Assembly: GCA_045403155.1 (NCBI GenBank)
Contig: JAXIPB010000036.1
Span: forward strand, 20,347 to 84,346
From: JAXIPB01 sp045403155
GTDB lineage: Bacteria > Actinomycetota > Actinomycetes > Mycobacteriales > Micromonosporaceae
Reading direction: 5' to 3'
Length of the DNA stretch: 64,000 nt
In this document: piece after piece, positions 52,292 through 61,855 of the stretch
Numbering within the stretch: position 1 is the first letter of the stretch
Layout: each line of letters begins with the position of its first letter
The notes under the pieces: model-generated
Seen by the model: only the letters and a program-made list of their open reading frames with translations
What the model was told of the DNA's origin: nothing
Databases searched by the model: none
Position numbers and translations under genes: made by a program

Positions 52292-53007
52292 CCGACGTCC
52301 ACGGATACCGCCGCGACACCGACGGCACGCATCCGCCGCTCGCGAGCCCGGACTATCGCTCCACACTGCTGCGCGCGCCGTCGCGACCTCCGCTCACCAT
52401 CCCGCAGACCCTTAGCGAGATCACCGGACCCGCGCTGGGCGAGCGGGACCTCGGCGCGTTGGACGGGGACCTGACCCGCCAGCACGCGGGCGAGCCGCTG
52501 GGCGAGCGCATCGTCGTGCACGGCCGAGTCCTCGACGGCGACGGTCGGCCCGTCCCCAGCACGCTCGTCGAGGTGTGGCAGGCCAACGCCGCGGGCCGCT
52601 ACATGCACGATCTCGACCGACACCCCGCGCCGCTCGACCCGAACTTCTCCGGCGCGGGCCGCTGCCTGACCGACGCCGATGGCCGGTACCGTTTTGTCAC
52701 GATCAAGCCGGGCGCGTATCCGTGGAAGAACCACCACAACGCGTGGCGACCGGCCCACGTCCACTTCTCCGTGTTCGGGCGCGCCTTCGCACAGCGGCTC
52801 GTCACTCAGATGTACTTTCCGGGCGACCCGCTGTTCGACCAGGACCCCATCTTCAACTCGGTGCGCGATCCTGCGGCGAGGCGCCGGATGGTGGCCGCCT
52901 TCGACCTCGACGCGACCGAGCCCGAGTGGGCTCTGGGCTTCCGGTTCGACATTGTGCTCCGGGGGCGGGATGCCTCGCCCTTCGAGGACGGCGAGGAGGA
53001 CGAGTGA
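52288..53007 (+). CDS. pcaH: Protocatechuate 3,4-dioxygenase, beta subunit
   Basis: The 239-residue protein has the intradiol dioxygenase pattern. Iron ligands are visible: Tyr in NAAGRYMHDLD, Tyr in KPGAYPWKNHHNAWRPAHVHFSVFG with the two His of PAHVH. It cleaves protocatechuate to 3-carboxy-cis,cis-muconate together with PcaG. Upstream and downstream genes overlap by 4 bp. Confidence 0.95.
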   Translation: MTDVHGYRRDTDGTHPPLASPDYRSTLLRAPSRPPLTIPQTLSEITGPALGERDLGALDGDLTRQHAGEPLGERIVVHGRVLDGDGRPVPSTLVEVWQANAAGRYMHDLDRHPAPLDPNFSGAGRCLTDADGRYRFVTIKPGAYPWKNHHNAWRPAHVHFSVFGRAFAQRLVTQMYFPGDPLFDQDPIFNSVRDPAARRRMVAAFDLDATEPEWALGFRFDIVLRGRDASPFEDGEEDE

Positions 53008-53576
53008 GCCGGCTGGGGTTGACGCCCTCGCAGACCGTCGGGCCGTTCTTCGCCATCGGCTTGCCCTGGCCGGACGGCCCGTACGCTGTGCCGGTCGGCA
53101 CGCCGGGCGCGATATGGGTGCGGGGCCGGGTGCTCGACGGCGCGGGCGAGCCGGTGCCCGACGCGCTCATCGAGACCTGGCAGGCAGACCCGTCCGGGCG
53201 GTTCGACCACCCCGACGACCCGCGCGATCAAGGGGACGCAGACCGGCGCGGGTTCCGCGGCTTCGCCCGCAGCCCGGCCGACGAATCGGGGCGGTACGGG
53301 CTGCTCACGCTCAAGCCCGGTCCGGTTCCGGGACCCGGCGCACGAATGCAGGCGCCGCATCTGGTCATGTCGGTCTTCGCTCGAGGGCTGCTTGACCGCG
53401 TGGTGACGCGTGTCTACTTCCCCGACGAGGCGGCGGCGAACGCGGTCGATCCCATCCTGGGCGAGGCCGCCGACCCACGGGCTCGGGCTACGCTGGTCGC
53501 CACGGCGGCCGAGGACGGCTATACCTTCGACATCTGGCTCCAGGGGGAACATGAGACCGTCTTCTTCGGCATCTGA
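53004..53576 (+). CDS. pcaG: Protocatechuate 3,4-dioxygenase, alpha subunit
   Basis: The 190-residue protein begins LGLTPSQTVGPFFAIGLPW, the usual PcaG start, and contains ALIETWQADPSGRFDHP and APHLVMSVFARGLLDRVVTRVYFPDE. It lacks the iron ligands, as is normal for alpha subunits. The GTG start overlaps the pcaH stop. Directly after its stop lies the pcaD remnant rather than pcaB. Confidence 0.94.
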   Translation: MSRLGLTPSQTVGPFFAIGLPWPDGPYAVPVGTPGAIWVRGRVLDGAGEPVPDALIETWQADPSGRFDHPDDPRDQGDADRRGFRGFARSPADESGRYGLLTLKPGPVPGPGARMQAPHLVMSVFARGLLDRVVTRVYFPDEAAANAVDPILGEAADPRARATLVATAAEDGYTFDIWLQGEHETVFFGI

Positions 53577-53694
53577 CCGGCCGGGGCTCGTCGACGGCGT
53601 GCTTGCCCGCGGCCCGGCCCACCTCGCAAACGTGTCCCAGCCGGAATTCGTTACCCGACTGCTTCTCGAGTTCCTCGGAGACGGCGATGTCTGA
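53577..53694 (+). pseudogene. 3-oxoadipate enol-lactonase (pcaD), C-terminal remnant
   Basis: The frame that ends at 53694 encodes GVLARGPAHLANVSQPEFVTRLLLEFL, which matches the last ~30 residues of PcaD/PcaL enol-lactonases (catalytic His in AHLANV). The remaining ~220 residues of PcaD are absent: pcaG ends at 53576 immediately before it. A tiny frame from ATG 53551 could be translated (47 codons) but cannot make an enzyme. The remnant's stop overlaps the pcaC start, as an intact pcaD would. Confidence 0.75.
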
Positions 53695-54148
53695 TCCCTT
53701 GTACGAGGCGGGAAGCCGGGCAAGACGCGCGGTCCTCGGGGATCAGCACGTCGACCGGGCGGCCGCGGCGGCGACCGAATTCAGCGGACCGTGGCAGGAC
53801 TACCTCACCCGCGCCGCGTGGGGAGGTTCGTGGGCACGTACAGGCCTCGACCGGCGCACCCGCAGCATGCTGACCCTCGCGCTGCTCGCGACGCTGCGCT
53901 GCGAGCCGGAACTCGCCCTGCACGTGCGCGCCGCCGTGGGAAACGGCCTCAGCGCCGAGGAGATCCGGGAAGTCTTGATCCACACGGCCGTCTACGCGGG
54001 TGTGCCCGCAGCGAACGCGGCGTTTGACGTCGCCGGGCGGGTGCTCGCGGAACTCGGCGTGCCCGCAGCCACGACGCCATTCGGCGCCGACGGGGAAGGG
54101 TCCGGCGGCGAGCATTCGTCCAGCGGCAAGCCCCCGGGGAACCGATGA
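53687..54148 (+). CDS. pcaC: 4-carboxymuconolactone decarboxylase
   Basis: The 153-residue protein has the CMD core: TEFSGPWQDYLTRAAWGGSWARTGLDRRTRSMLTLALLATLRCEPELALHVRAAVGNGLSAEEIREVLIHTAVYAGVPAANAAFDVA. The C-terminal 25 residues are a Gly/Ser-rich extension. GGAG precedes the ATG by 6 bp. It acts after PcaB, making 3-oxoadipate enol-lactone, the substrate PcaD would hydrolyse. Confidence 0.93.
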   Translation: MSDPLYEAGSRARRAVLGDQHVDRAAAAATEFSGPWQDYLTRAAWGGSWARTGLDRRTRSMLTLALLATLRCEPELALHVRAAVGNGLSAEEIREVLIHTAVYAGVPAANAAFDVAGRVLAELGVPAATTPFGADGEGSGGEHSSSGKPPGNR

Positions 54149-55035
54149 ACCCCGAACGCGACGCCGACTTCGTCCAGTCCCTCGAGCGCGGGCTCGCGGT
54201 CATCTGCGCCTTCGACCGCGACCACGCCGAGCTGACCCTGAGCGAGGTCGCCGCCGCAACGGGGGTCACTCGGGCGGCGGCCCGCAGATTCCTGCTCACG
54301 CTGGTCCGGCTCGGATACATGCGTACCGATGGGCGCTTCTTTACGTTGGCGCCGAGGGTGCTCGAGCTTGGCTATGCCTACCTGTCCAGCCTGACGCTGC
54401 CCGAGATCGCAGAACCACATCTCGAGGCGCTGGTGGCGGAGGTCAGCGAATCGTCGTCGGTATCGGTCCTCGACGGCGACGACGTCGTGTACGTGGCGAG
54501 GGTTCCGGTGTCAAGGATCATGACGGTCGCGATCAGCGTTGGGACACGGTTCCCCGCGTACGCTACGTCGATGGGGCGCGTGCTTCTGGCCGGACTCAGT
54601 GCTGAAGACCTAGACGCGTACCTGACGATTGCGCGGATCGACCGGCTCACGCCGCGCACTGTCGGCTCCGTGGCGGCGCTGCGGGCGGAGCTGACGAGGG
54701 TCCGTTCCCAAGGCTTCGCTCTCGTCGATCAGGAGCTCGAGGAAGGCCTGCGCGCGGTCGCTGCGCCGATCCGGGATCGCGCGGGCCGGGTGGTGGCTGC
54801 ACTGAACATCTCCGCGCACGCGAGCCGGGCGTCTCTGGAGTCCATGCGACGTACGCTCGTGCCGCCACTGCTCGCCACGGCCGCCCGCATCTCGGCAGAT
54901 CTCCCGGCGAGCACGCGGGCTCAACAGCAGGGGCGCGCCGGTCAACCGAACCGCCGGCGACGCCCGCTCCCTCGGGCCGACGATCGTGTTGGAGAAGGGT
55001 CGCGCCGCAGTGGCGTCAAGGCCGAAAACTCGTAG
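54145..55035 (+). CDS. IclR-family regulator, PcaR/PobR-like
   Basis: The 296-residue protein has an N-terminal winged helix (FVQSLERGLAVICAFDRDHAELTLSEVAAATGVTRAAARRFLLTLVRLGYM) and an IclR effector domain (PVSRIMTVAISVGTRFPAYATSMGRVLLAGL; LVDQELEEGLRAVAAPIRDRAGRVVAALNISAHASR). PcaU/PcaR relatives respond to protocatechuate or 3-oxoadipate. The last ~40 residues (after ARISADLPA) are Arg-rich and unlike the family, possibly read-through past a lost stop. It overlaps pcaC by 4 bp, so it is part of the operon it probably controls. Confidence 0.9.
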   Translation: MNPERDADFVQSLERGLAVICAFDRDHAELTLSEVAAATGVTRAAARRFLLTLVRLGYMRTDGRFFTLAPRVLELGYAYLSSLTLPEIAEPHLEALVAEVSESSSVSVLDGDDVVYVARVPVSRIMTVAISVGTRFPAYATSMGRVLLAGLSAEDLDAYLTIARIDRLTPRTVGSVAALRAELTRVRSQGFALVDQELEEGLRAVAAPIRDRAGRVVAALNISAHASRASLESMRRTLVPPLLATAARISADLPASTRAQQQGRAGQPNRRRRPLPRADDRVGEGSRRSGVKAENS

Positions 55036-55117
55036 ATATGCGCTCTTGAGGGATCGAGTCCCAGGGTGACCTTAGAGGTTTCCTAATTGTTGGTCGTTCA
55101 CCCGTGGCGGTTTCGGC

Positions 55118-55759
55118 CTACGCGCGGCTCCACCGGAACGTCCCGTACTGGTTGGCCATCTCCATCATGGTTGCGGGCGCGGTCGCGACCCCGTCCAGCG
55201 TCACCTTGTACGGCGCCCGGGTGCCGATCGTGGCCCAGCCGCACAGGGCCCGCCAAATCCAGTCCTCCCCCGTCGAGCTGTGATCGACGGACTGCAGATC
55301 GCTGGTCCAGTTGATCTCGGAGTTACGCGGGCCGCCGGGGACGCCCTCGATTGCGCCGGCCAAGGTGGTCTGCCCGCCGCATTTGATGGCCGGCTGCGGT
55401 TGGTTGTTCTCGCCTCGCTCGTCGATGTCCATGCGCCAGTCGACCTGCCCGTCCTCGGCGACCGTCAGGGTCCCGTTCGAAGCCTCGATATAGAGCGTTA
55501 TCGGGCCACCGGCCTCGGTCCACGACTCGAGCTTCCAGTTGCCGCGGACCTTCTCTACAAAGGAGAGAGGCCTCTGTGGCTCTGTCGGCGATCCGCCGGC
55601 TGGGTCTGTGGTCGGCATTGTGGTGGGGTCGGCGGCGATCGTGGTGTTCACCGGACCCGGTTCGCCCCCGCCGCCCAGACCCACGGTCAGCCAGTAAACG
55701 AGCAACCCGGCGAGCACCGCCGCGAGGACTCCGGCGCTCCATTTGGCCACTTCCTTCAT
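55118..55759 (-). CDS. Membrane-anchored protein of unknown function
   Basis: The 213-residue protein has one N-terminal helix (WSAGVLAAVLAGLLVYWLTVGLGGG), a Thr/Pro linker, and an extracytoplasmic domain starting FVEKVRGNWKLESWTEAGGPITLYIEASNGTLTVAEDGQVDWRMDI with a pair of Cys (IKCGG; RALCGW) that may form a disulfide. The opening resembles lipocalin-like beta domains but this is not certain. GGAGG lies 10 bp upstream of the ATG. Confidence 0.65.
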   Translation of the reverse strand: MKEVAKWSAGVLAAVLAGLLVYWLTVGLGGGGEPGPVNTTIAADPTTMPTTDPAGGSPTEPQRPLSFVEKVRGNWKLESWTEAGGPITLYIEASNGTLTVAEDGQVDWRMDIDERGENNQPQPAIKCGGQTTLAGAIEGVPGGPRNSEINWTSDLQSVDHSSTGEDWIWRALCGWATIGTRAPYKVTLDGVATAPATMMEMANQYGTFRWSRA

Positions 55760-56016
55760 CTCATGTCCTCCGCGCTGGAGCAAACCGACAAACGCCAGGG
55801 TGCTATCGGGTCGACCCAATGGCAAGGCGGCAATCGCATGCCCGACTCTGCCCGCACGCGAACGGAGACGGCGTCCGGAGCCGCGCAACACCACCGGGAC
55901 TGTAACGCCTTGCCCGGCCGCCCAATCCCTCAACGACCCCGCTCCTTGATCGGCAGTAGGGTCCGGGGGGAGGAACCTCGCCGCGTCCGGCAGACTCCTT
56001 ACCACAGGTGGGATGG

Positions 56017-57429
56017 GTGACAGCGGGAGCGGAGCAAAAGATCACGGCGTCGGCCCCCTCGACTATCGAGTTGGGCGAGGTCGGGCAGCCGGGTGAGTCG
56101 CGGCCGGGCATCCGTGGCCTGGACAAACGCGGGACGCCGCCGCGTATGCTTCGTGGCCTCGCCGCCGGCGGCCTCGCTTTGTTCTGTCTGTTCGGACTGA
56201 GCGCCTCGGTGCGCCCGGCACCTGGTCTGAGCAATCCGCTGTGGACGACGATGGTCGGGCTCACCGCCTTCTCGGCCGGTTCGGAGACCATCTACCTCAT
56301 CGAGCCCGGCGGCAAGATCGTGACCGCGCGCTGGCTCGAGACGGGCGAGCTGCGCTGGCGGCTGGAGACGCAGGACCTAGTGACGTCTACCGCGGAGGTG
56401 GGCGATGGTGTTGCGGCTGTGCTCACTAACAACATAGGGGCACCCGCAGACCAACAGCCAGACACGGGCATCGTCGTGGTGTCTGAGGCGACCGGCCAGG
56501 TGCTGTTCGAACGTCGGGGCCGCCCGTTCGTGCCGACTGTCGCCGGGCGCCTTCTGTTGGTCGCCTCGAATCACCCGTCGCTCGCGCTCCGCTGTCCCGA
56601 CGCGCCAGCACTTTGTGCCGAGGTGTCGGCAATCGACCTCAACACCGGTGTCGAGGCCTGGCGAACCTCGGTACCGATGGAGGGCAGCTTTCTCTACGAC
56701 TCGAGTATTGGCGGTGCGGGCGGGAAGTTTGCGACCCTCGGCTTCGACGGATCTTTGGTCGTCTGGGATGGGGCCACCGGTGCTGTGACCGAGCGAGGGG
56801 AGCTGCCCGGCCCTGGACCCGAGACTCAGGGCACAACTGCCGCCCTTATCGGTGACACCCTCGTGACGGGGGCACGAGAGGGGGATCGGGCCGAGATCAT
56901 CGGCTACCGGCTGGGCCCGCTGCGCCGGGCGTGGTCGCTGACGGTGCCCTTGGTCGTGCCAATAACCGAGTACAACTCGTGGTTCTTTCTGTCCGGCTGC
57001 GCCGGCCTCATGTGCCTACATGTCAACGGAGGCCACACGATCATCGACCCACGCTCGGGTGAGCCGCGCGTGCGGCTCTCGGCCGAGGTGATCCGGCAGC
57101 TCGGGGGCGGCGGGCTGCTCGCGCTCCCTCCGACCGACCAGCGCCTGCAGGCCGGATCACGCAAGGTCGTGCTCCTGATCGACCCGACGAGCGGCCGTAC
57201 GGTCACCACCTACCCTGACTCGGTCATAGTGGACTGGCCCGACAGCGGGCGGGCTTTACTCTTGCAGCTGGGGGCACGGCGCACCGGCTTCACCATTGTG
57301 GACGAGCATGGCCGCTCACATCCGTTGGGCAGCGTCGCCGGTACCGGCTTGAACTGCATGGCCCGCCGGGCCGTTTTGGCCTGCTCGGAGCCGGGAGGTC
57401 TCCTGCGAGTGTGGCGCCTGCCCACATGA
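56017..57429 (+). CDS. Membrane-anchored beta-propeller (PQQ-like repeat) protein
   Basis: The protein of about 470 residues has a cytoplasmic N-terminus of ~45 residues, a helix (LRGLAAGGLALFCLFGLSASV) and an extracytoplasmic domain with repeats of the PQQ-like form: ARWLETGELRWRLETQ, VVVSEATGQVLFERRG, IDLNTGVEAWRTSVP, VVWDGATGAVTERGEL, LIDPTSGRTVTTYPD. These build a WD-like propeller for protein or ligand binding. A GTG at 56008 is an alternative start. It faces away from the preceding membrane protein with 257 bp between starts. Confidence 0.72.
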   Translation: MTAGAEQKITASAPSTIELGEVGQPGESRPGIRGLDKRGTPPRMLRGLAAGGLALFCLFGLSASVRPAPGLSNPLWTTMVGLTAFSAGSETIYLIEPGGKIVTARWLETGELRWRLETQDLVTSTAEVGDGVAAVLTNNIGAPADQQPDTGIVVVSEATGQVLFERRGRPFVPTVAGRLLLVASNHPSLALRCPDAPALCAEVSAIDLNTGVEAWRTSVPMEGSFLYDSSIGGAGGKFATLGFDGSLVVWDGATGAVTERGELPGPGPETQGTTAALIGDTLVTGAREGDRAEIIGYRLGPLRRAWSLTVPLVVPITEYNSWFFLSGCAGLMCLHVNGGHTIIDPRSGEPRVRLSAEVIRQLGGGGLLALPPTDQRLQAGSRKVVLLIDPTSGRTVTTYPDSVIVDWPDSGRALLLQLGARRTGFTIVDEHGRSHPLGSVAGTGLNCMARRAVLACSEPGGLLRVWRLPT

Positions 57430-57553
57430 CAATTCGGCAACGAGCCGACGCACGGTCATCGCGGCGCCAGTGCGCGCTGAGACACGCCACTAGCAGGGCC
57501 GGCCATCACAAGTACGGGTTTCCCCGACGAACTAACGGGCGCGACCACTAGTC

Positions 57554-58327
57554 TCAGCGCACCTGGATGCGTGCGATCGTCTGGTCATTGGGGGCGCAGA
57601 CGAATTCGTCGCAGGCGAAGGCGGTCGCGGACAGCGTGGCCTTGCCCCGGACGAAGGTGCCGGCGAGCACCTGCACCGTCGTCTCCCACTGCAGAGGGCT
57701 GGTGGGGCAGCCGACCGAGGAATGGAACGGCACGAGCCAGCCCGACGCGTTGCCCTGGCTAAGCGTTCCCTGGACGACGACCTCCGAACCCGGCGGAAGG
57801 GCACGGCTGCACTGGATCGTGCCGCTGACCGTGGTTGCCCCGCGGTTGATGTCTGCGGTCTTGTGCAGGCTGAGCGAGACGCTGATCGGGTCCACTGCCA
57901 CCATACTGACGTTGATGACGCCACCTGGGTCGCCGCCCGCCGAGGCGAGCTGGATGTAGTACGTCGTGCCGGCGACAACGCTCAGCGGCTGCGTGCTGGC
58001 GAAGCTGCATTGGACGAAGACGAGCGCTCCGGGCGAGCCGGTGGCCACCGAGGTCGAGACCTCGCCGGGGAACTGAGGCAGCGTGCGGAGGCCGAGCACC
58101 ATGTCTGCGGTCGGACTGACGGCATACCAGACGGTGTGGGTGTCCTCCAACCCACTACAGTCCAGGTCGCCGGGGGCTGCGGTCGCCTCGGACGTGTCCA
58201 CAGTGTCCGAGAACGGCAGCGCCGAGACCACGGTGGCGCCAGCGACCTCGTCGTTTTGTGGCGCTGCGGCTAGCGCCGGAGATTGCAACGCGAGCAGTCC
58301 GACGAGCAGCACGACCAACTTCGTCAA
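57554..58327 (-). CDS. Secreted protein of unknown function, beta-rich
   Basis: The 257-residue protein has a signal peptide (TKLVVLLVGLLALQSPALA). The mature part starts APQNDEVAGATVVSALPFSDTVDTSEATAAPGDLDCSGLEDTHTVWYAVSP, a pattern seen in pre-peptidase C-terminal-like beta-sandwich domains, followed by a second beta-rich half with paired Cys. The TTG start is favoured because GGAGGAG is placed correctly; ATG 58342 lies inside that ribosome site. Confidence 0.65.
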   Translation of the reverse strand: MTKLVVLLVGLLALQSPALAAAPQNDEVAGATVVSALPFSDTVDTSEATAAPGDLDCSGLEDTHTVWYAVSPTADMVLGLRTLPQFPGEVSTSVATGSPGALVFVQCSFASTQPLSVVAGTTYYIQLASAGGDPGGVINVSMVAVDPISVSLSLHKTADINRGATTVSGTIQCSRALPPGSEVVVQGTLSQGNASGWLVPFHSSVGCPTSPLQWETTVQVLAGTFVRGKATLSATAFACDEFVCAPNDQTIARIQVR

Positions 58328-58539
58328 TATGGGCTCCTCCACCGAACCGCGACCGGGGGTGCGCGGAGATGTTTGCGTGAGGCGAAAGGCTCCACCGTCG
58401 TTCGATGGCGATAGAGGTAGCGATTGTACGACTGGCGTCGCCCGCCATCAACCTGCCTACATCAACTGATGCCGCAGCGAGGTCCGGGCACGCCGGCTGT
58501 TGCGGCGTCAGCGGTGAAGCTCTCTCACCTCCAATCGAA

Positions 58540-58727
58540 TCGCCAGCGCCGCCACGGTCGGCCTCGTCCTGACGCACCCAGGAGCGCAGCGCCTCCTTGT
58601 GCACTCCAAGATCTCTCGCGATCTGGGCCAGCGGACGGTCCGACTACCACGCGGTCGCCGGGCCTTCCCGCGCGAGGCCCACTGCCCGGTCGAGGAGTTC
58701 CTGCGGATATTTCCTCGGAGCAGGCAT
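58540..58727 (-). pseudogene. IS3-family transposase OrfA, remnant
   Basis: An ATG at 58727 starts MPAPRKYPQELLDRAVGLARE, the canonical OrfA beginning. An in-frame stop follows WAT-like residues after 27 codons, and the frame then continues as PLAQIARDLGVHKEALRSWVRQDEADRGG, the helix-turn-helix. The rest of OrfA and all of OrfB are missing, and no terminal repeats are visible, so the element is long dead. Confidence 0.8.
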
Positions 58728-58776
58728 CGATGGGACTCCCTTCCACCAGGATCATCGCCTGGTTTCGGGGCCTCCA

Positions 58777-61699
58777 TCAAACCCGGGGTGGCTCATCGTC
58801 TGATCGGAGTACTGGTGTGGCTCCGCGGTTCGCCCGACCAAACACGGAGGCCAGTCGCCCATCCCGGTGGAACGCCGGATGTTCTCCTATGGTTGGCCGG
58901 CGCCGTCGGCGATCAGGAGCTGATCGAGCAGGCGACGCATGTAGGCTCCGGCGGTGGTCACGGATCGGGGTCTCACCGAGGGTCGGCTCACCGGTGGCAG
59001 CGAGCGCGTCGCGGGTGTCGGCGACCAGGGTGGCCCAGGCGATGCTGTCGAGCAGGCTGGTTGTATCCAGGAATGCCAGGATCTGGGCGCTGTCGTGGAG
59101 TCGTCCGACCGCCGCCATCATGTTGACGAAGTCGACCGCAGCGACGTACGTGCCCTGCAAGTTGTCGAAGTCGATGAGCTCGTCGATGTACGAGCGCAGG
59201 ACTCGAAATGCCGCCGGCCTATCGCCTCGCCGAAACAGCGCCCTGGCCCGCACGGATCGGTTCGGCGAGTGGGTGCGATCGGGGATCGACACGCTGACTG
59301 CCTCGTCGAACAGCTGATCCGCGCGGTCCCGCTTACCCTGGAACGCCGCCGAGAACCCGAGCAGCGACAGCGTCCAGTTCAACAGCGTGGGCGGGCCCTG
59401 GTTCCGGTACCGCTGGGCGAGCCGTTCGAGGAGCGCATCGCCTTCGGCGTAATGACCCTGGAAGAGTAGCGCCGCGCCGGCGTCGACCTCGACGTGCTCG
59501 GCCAGGTCGCTTGCGCCAAGGTGGCGCAGCTCGGTCATGGCCGCCGGAGCCGATTCGAGCTGTGCCGCGTAGTCGTCGTGGACGTTCGCGCGGGCGTGCC
59601 GGGCCACGGGGTGATCCGGTTCGCCATGGCGCTGGAGGAGCCGTTCGTACCCGGCCGCATTCTGGCTGAGGTGGTAGCGCTGGGCAGCCGCGGCGAGGGC
59701 GAAGGCGATCAGCGGCTCCTCGCCCGGCGGGGTGATCGCGAGAATGCGCTCGGCCCAGTCGCCGATCTCGTGCCGGTGCCTGAGGGCGCCCTCGGAGACG
59801 ACGGGTCCGACCAAGGCGTGGGCGAGCCGGTGATCACCGTCGGCGCAGGCCCGGTCGACCGCGGCGCGCAGGTTGGGCCAGAGCTCATCGAGGCGGGCGA
59901 CGCCCTCGATCTCGGCCGGGCCGGCCAGGAGTTCGTTCAGGTTGGCGACCCGGTCGAGGCAGTACCGGCTGTGGGCGGCCCTGACGGTTTCGGCGTCGCC
60001 GTGGGCGGTGAGCTGTTGGGCGGCGAACTGCCTCGAGGAGCCGGAACCGCAGGCCGAACGGACCGGGTTCGGCGACCAACATCGACCGTTCCACCAGGAT
60101 GGACAGGACGTCGTCGACGTCGAGCGCTGCACCCGCGGCGACCGCTTCGGCGCCGGTCCGGTCGAACGGACCGACGAAGACCGACAGCCGCTGGAAAAGA
60201 ATCTGTTCGGACGAGCCGAGCAGGTCGTACGACCACCTTATCGTGGCCCGCATCGCGCGGTGCCGATCGGGGCCGGTTCGCCGGAGGCCGACCAGCAGCC
60301 GGAGCTGGTCGTCGAGGCGGGCCAACAGCTCGGTCGGGGTGAGGCTGGTGGTACGGGCGGCGGCCAGCTCGATCGCGAGCGGGAGGCCGTCGAGCCGGTG
60401 ACAGATCTCCTCGACCGCGGACCGGCTCCCCAGCGGGTCGAATGTGGACGACAGCGCGGACGCGCGCTCGTTGAACAGCTCCGCACCCGATCCGGTCGGC
60501 TCCAGCGGCGCCACGGTGATGACCCGCTCGTGGCCGTGGCTGAGCCCGAGCGCTTCGCGAGAAGTGGCCAGCACCCGCATGTCCGGGCAGCCATCCGCGA
60601 TTGCCTGGACGAGGCGCGCCGCGCCCTCGATGACGTGTTCGCAATTGTCCAGCAGCAGCAGGGCCCGACGCGACCGCAAGGCCAGCACAATGGACTCGCT
60701 CAGAACCTGGCCCGGGCCTTCCTTGACGCCCAAAACGGTGGCAATGGCCTGAGGCACGTCATGTGACGCTGCGATCTCGGTCAGGTCGACGAGCCAGGCG
60801 CCGTCGTCGAAGCTGATCCGCTGGGCGGCCACCAGGGCGAGCCGGGTCTTGCCGATGCCACCCGCACCGACCAAGGTCACCACCGGGTAACTGGCCAGTG
60901 CGTGGTCGATGGGCTCGAGGTCGGCGTCACGCCCGACCAGCCGGCCGGGGCGCCTGGGAAGATTGCCGCCGCGTGGCGCCGGCGGCTCGGCGCCCAGCCG
61001 CCGGTCGTGGCTGAGGATCAACGATTCCAGCTCCCGCAGGCGGGGTCCGGGTTCGACGCCCAGATGTTCGACGAGATGCCGGCGAGCGGCACGGTAGGCA
61101 GCGAGCGCGTCGGCCTGCCGGCCCACACGATACAGCGCTGTCATCAGCAGCGCCCACAGCCCTTCCCGGAACGGGTACGAAGCGGTCAGCTCGGTGAGTG
61201 GGCCTAGGGCCGACGCGGCATCCGCCTCGACCCGGGTCGTCAGATCCGCCTCGACCGCGCCGAGCCACCGTTCGACCAACCCGTTCACCGTGGCATCGAG
61301 TCCCGGTACCACGAGCCCGGTCAGCGGGTGGCCGGTCCATTCGGCCAGCGCCCCGTCGACGTCGCCCGCGTCGATCCGGTGCTGGAACCGGATCACATCG
61401 ACCGCGTCGGTGGCCAGGTCGAGACGGTACGCGGCACCGGTCCGGACGATGGCCTCGGCGCCGAGGCTCCTGCGCAGCTGGGTGATGTACGACTGCAGAG
61501 TCCGGTCAGCCGTCCGGGGCGGATGCTCACCCCAGATCAGCTCGACCAGACGCCACACCGGGACCGCGGTGCCGGGCGACAGCGCGAGCGCAGCCAGCAG
61601 CGCCTGGCACTTCGCCGGGCCGACGTCGATCGGCTCGCCGCGTTCGGTGACCGCCGCCACCCCGCCCAGCAGTCGAATCCGCAGCCCGGAGCCTTCCAC
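58777..61699 (-). pseudogene. SARP/AfsR-type regulator (BTAD + NB-ARC-like ATPase + TPR), frameshifted
   Basis: From GTG 61699 (GGAGG 5 bp upstream) the frame encodes a winged helix plus BTAD domain (RIRLLGGVAAVTERGEPIDVGPAKCQALLAALALSPG ... GRQADALAAYRAARRHLVEHLGVEPGPRLRELE), then an ATPase with Walker A VGAGGIGKTRLALVAA, Walker B LLLLDNCEHVIEG and RLDGLPLAIELAAAR. At LRFRLLE (near 60030) the reading frame breaks. A second frame continues with RQFAAQQLTAHGDAETVRAAHS and TPR-like helices for about 400 residues. About 8 bases seem to be missing at the junction. Another break near 58960 may have removed the natural end. The intact protein would be about 970 residues. Confidence 0.75.
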
Positions 61700-61855
61700 A
61701 ACCGCCTCCCGCGAGCGCTCAGACCACCGGCTCAACAGTCTCTCAACCGTTCCACAACGGCGACCCAACCGGTGTACGGCATGGTCGACACATGACCAGC
61801 CCGCGGCTGACCGCGTCCGAGTGGTGGCCGCCAGGAGTCTCGATGGAGGAGTTCG

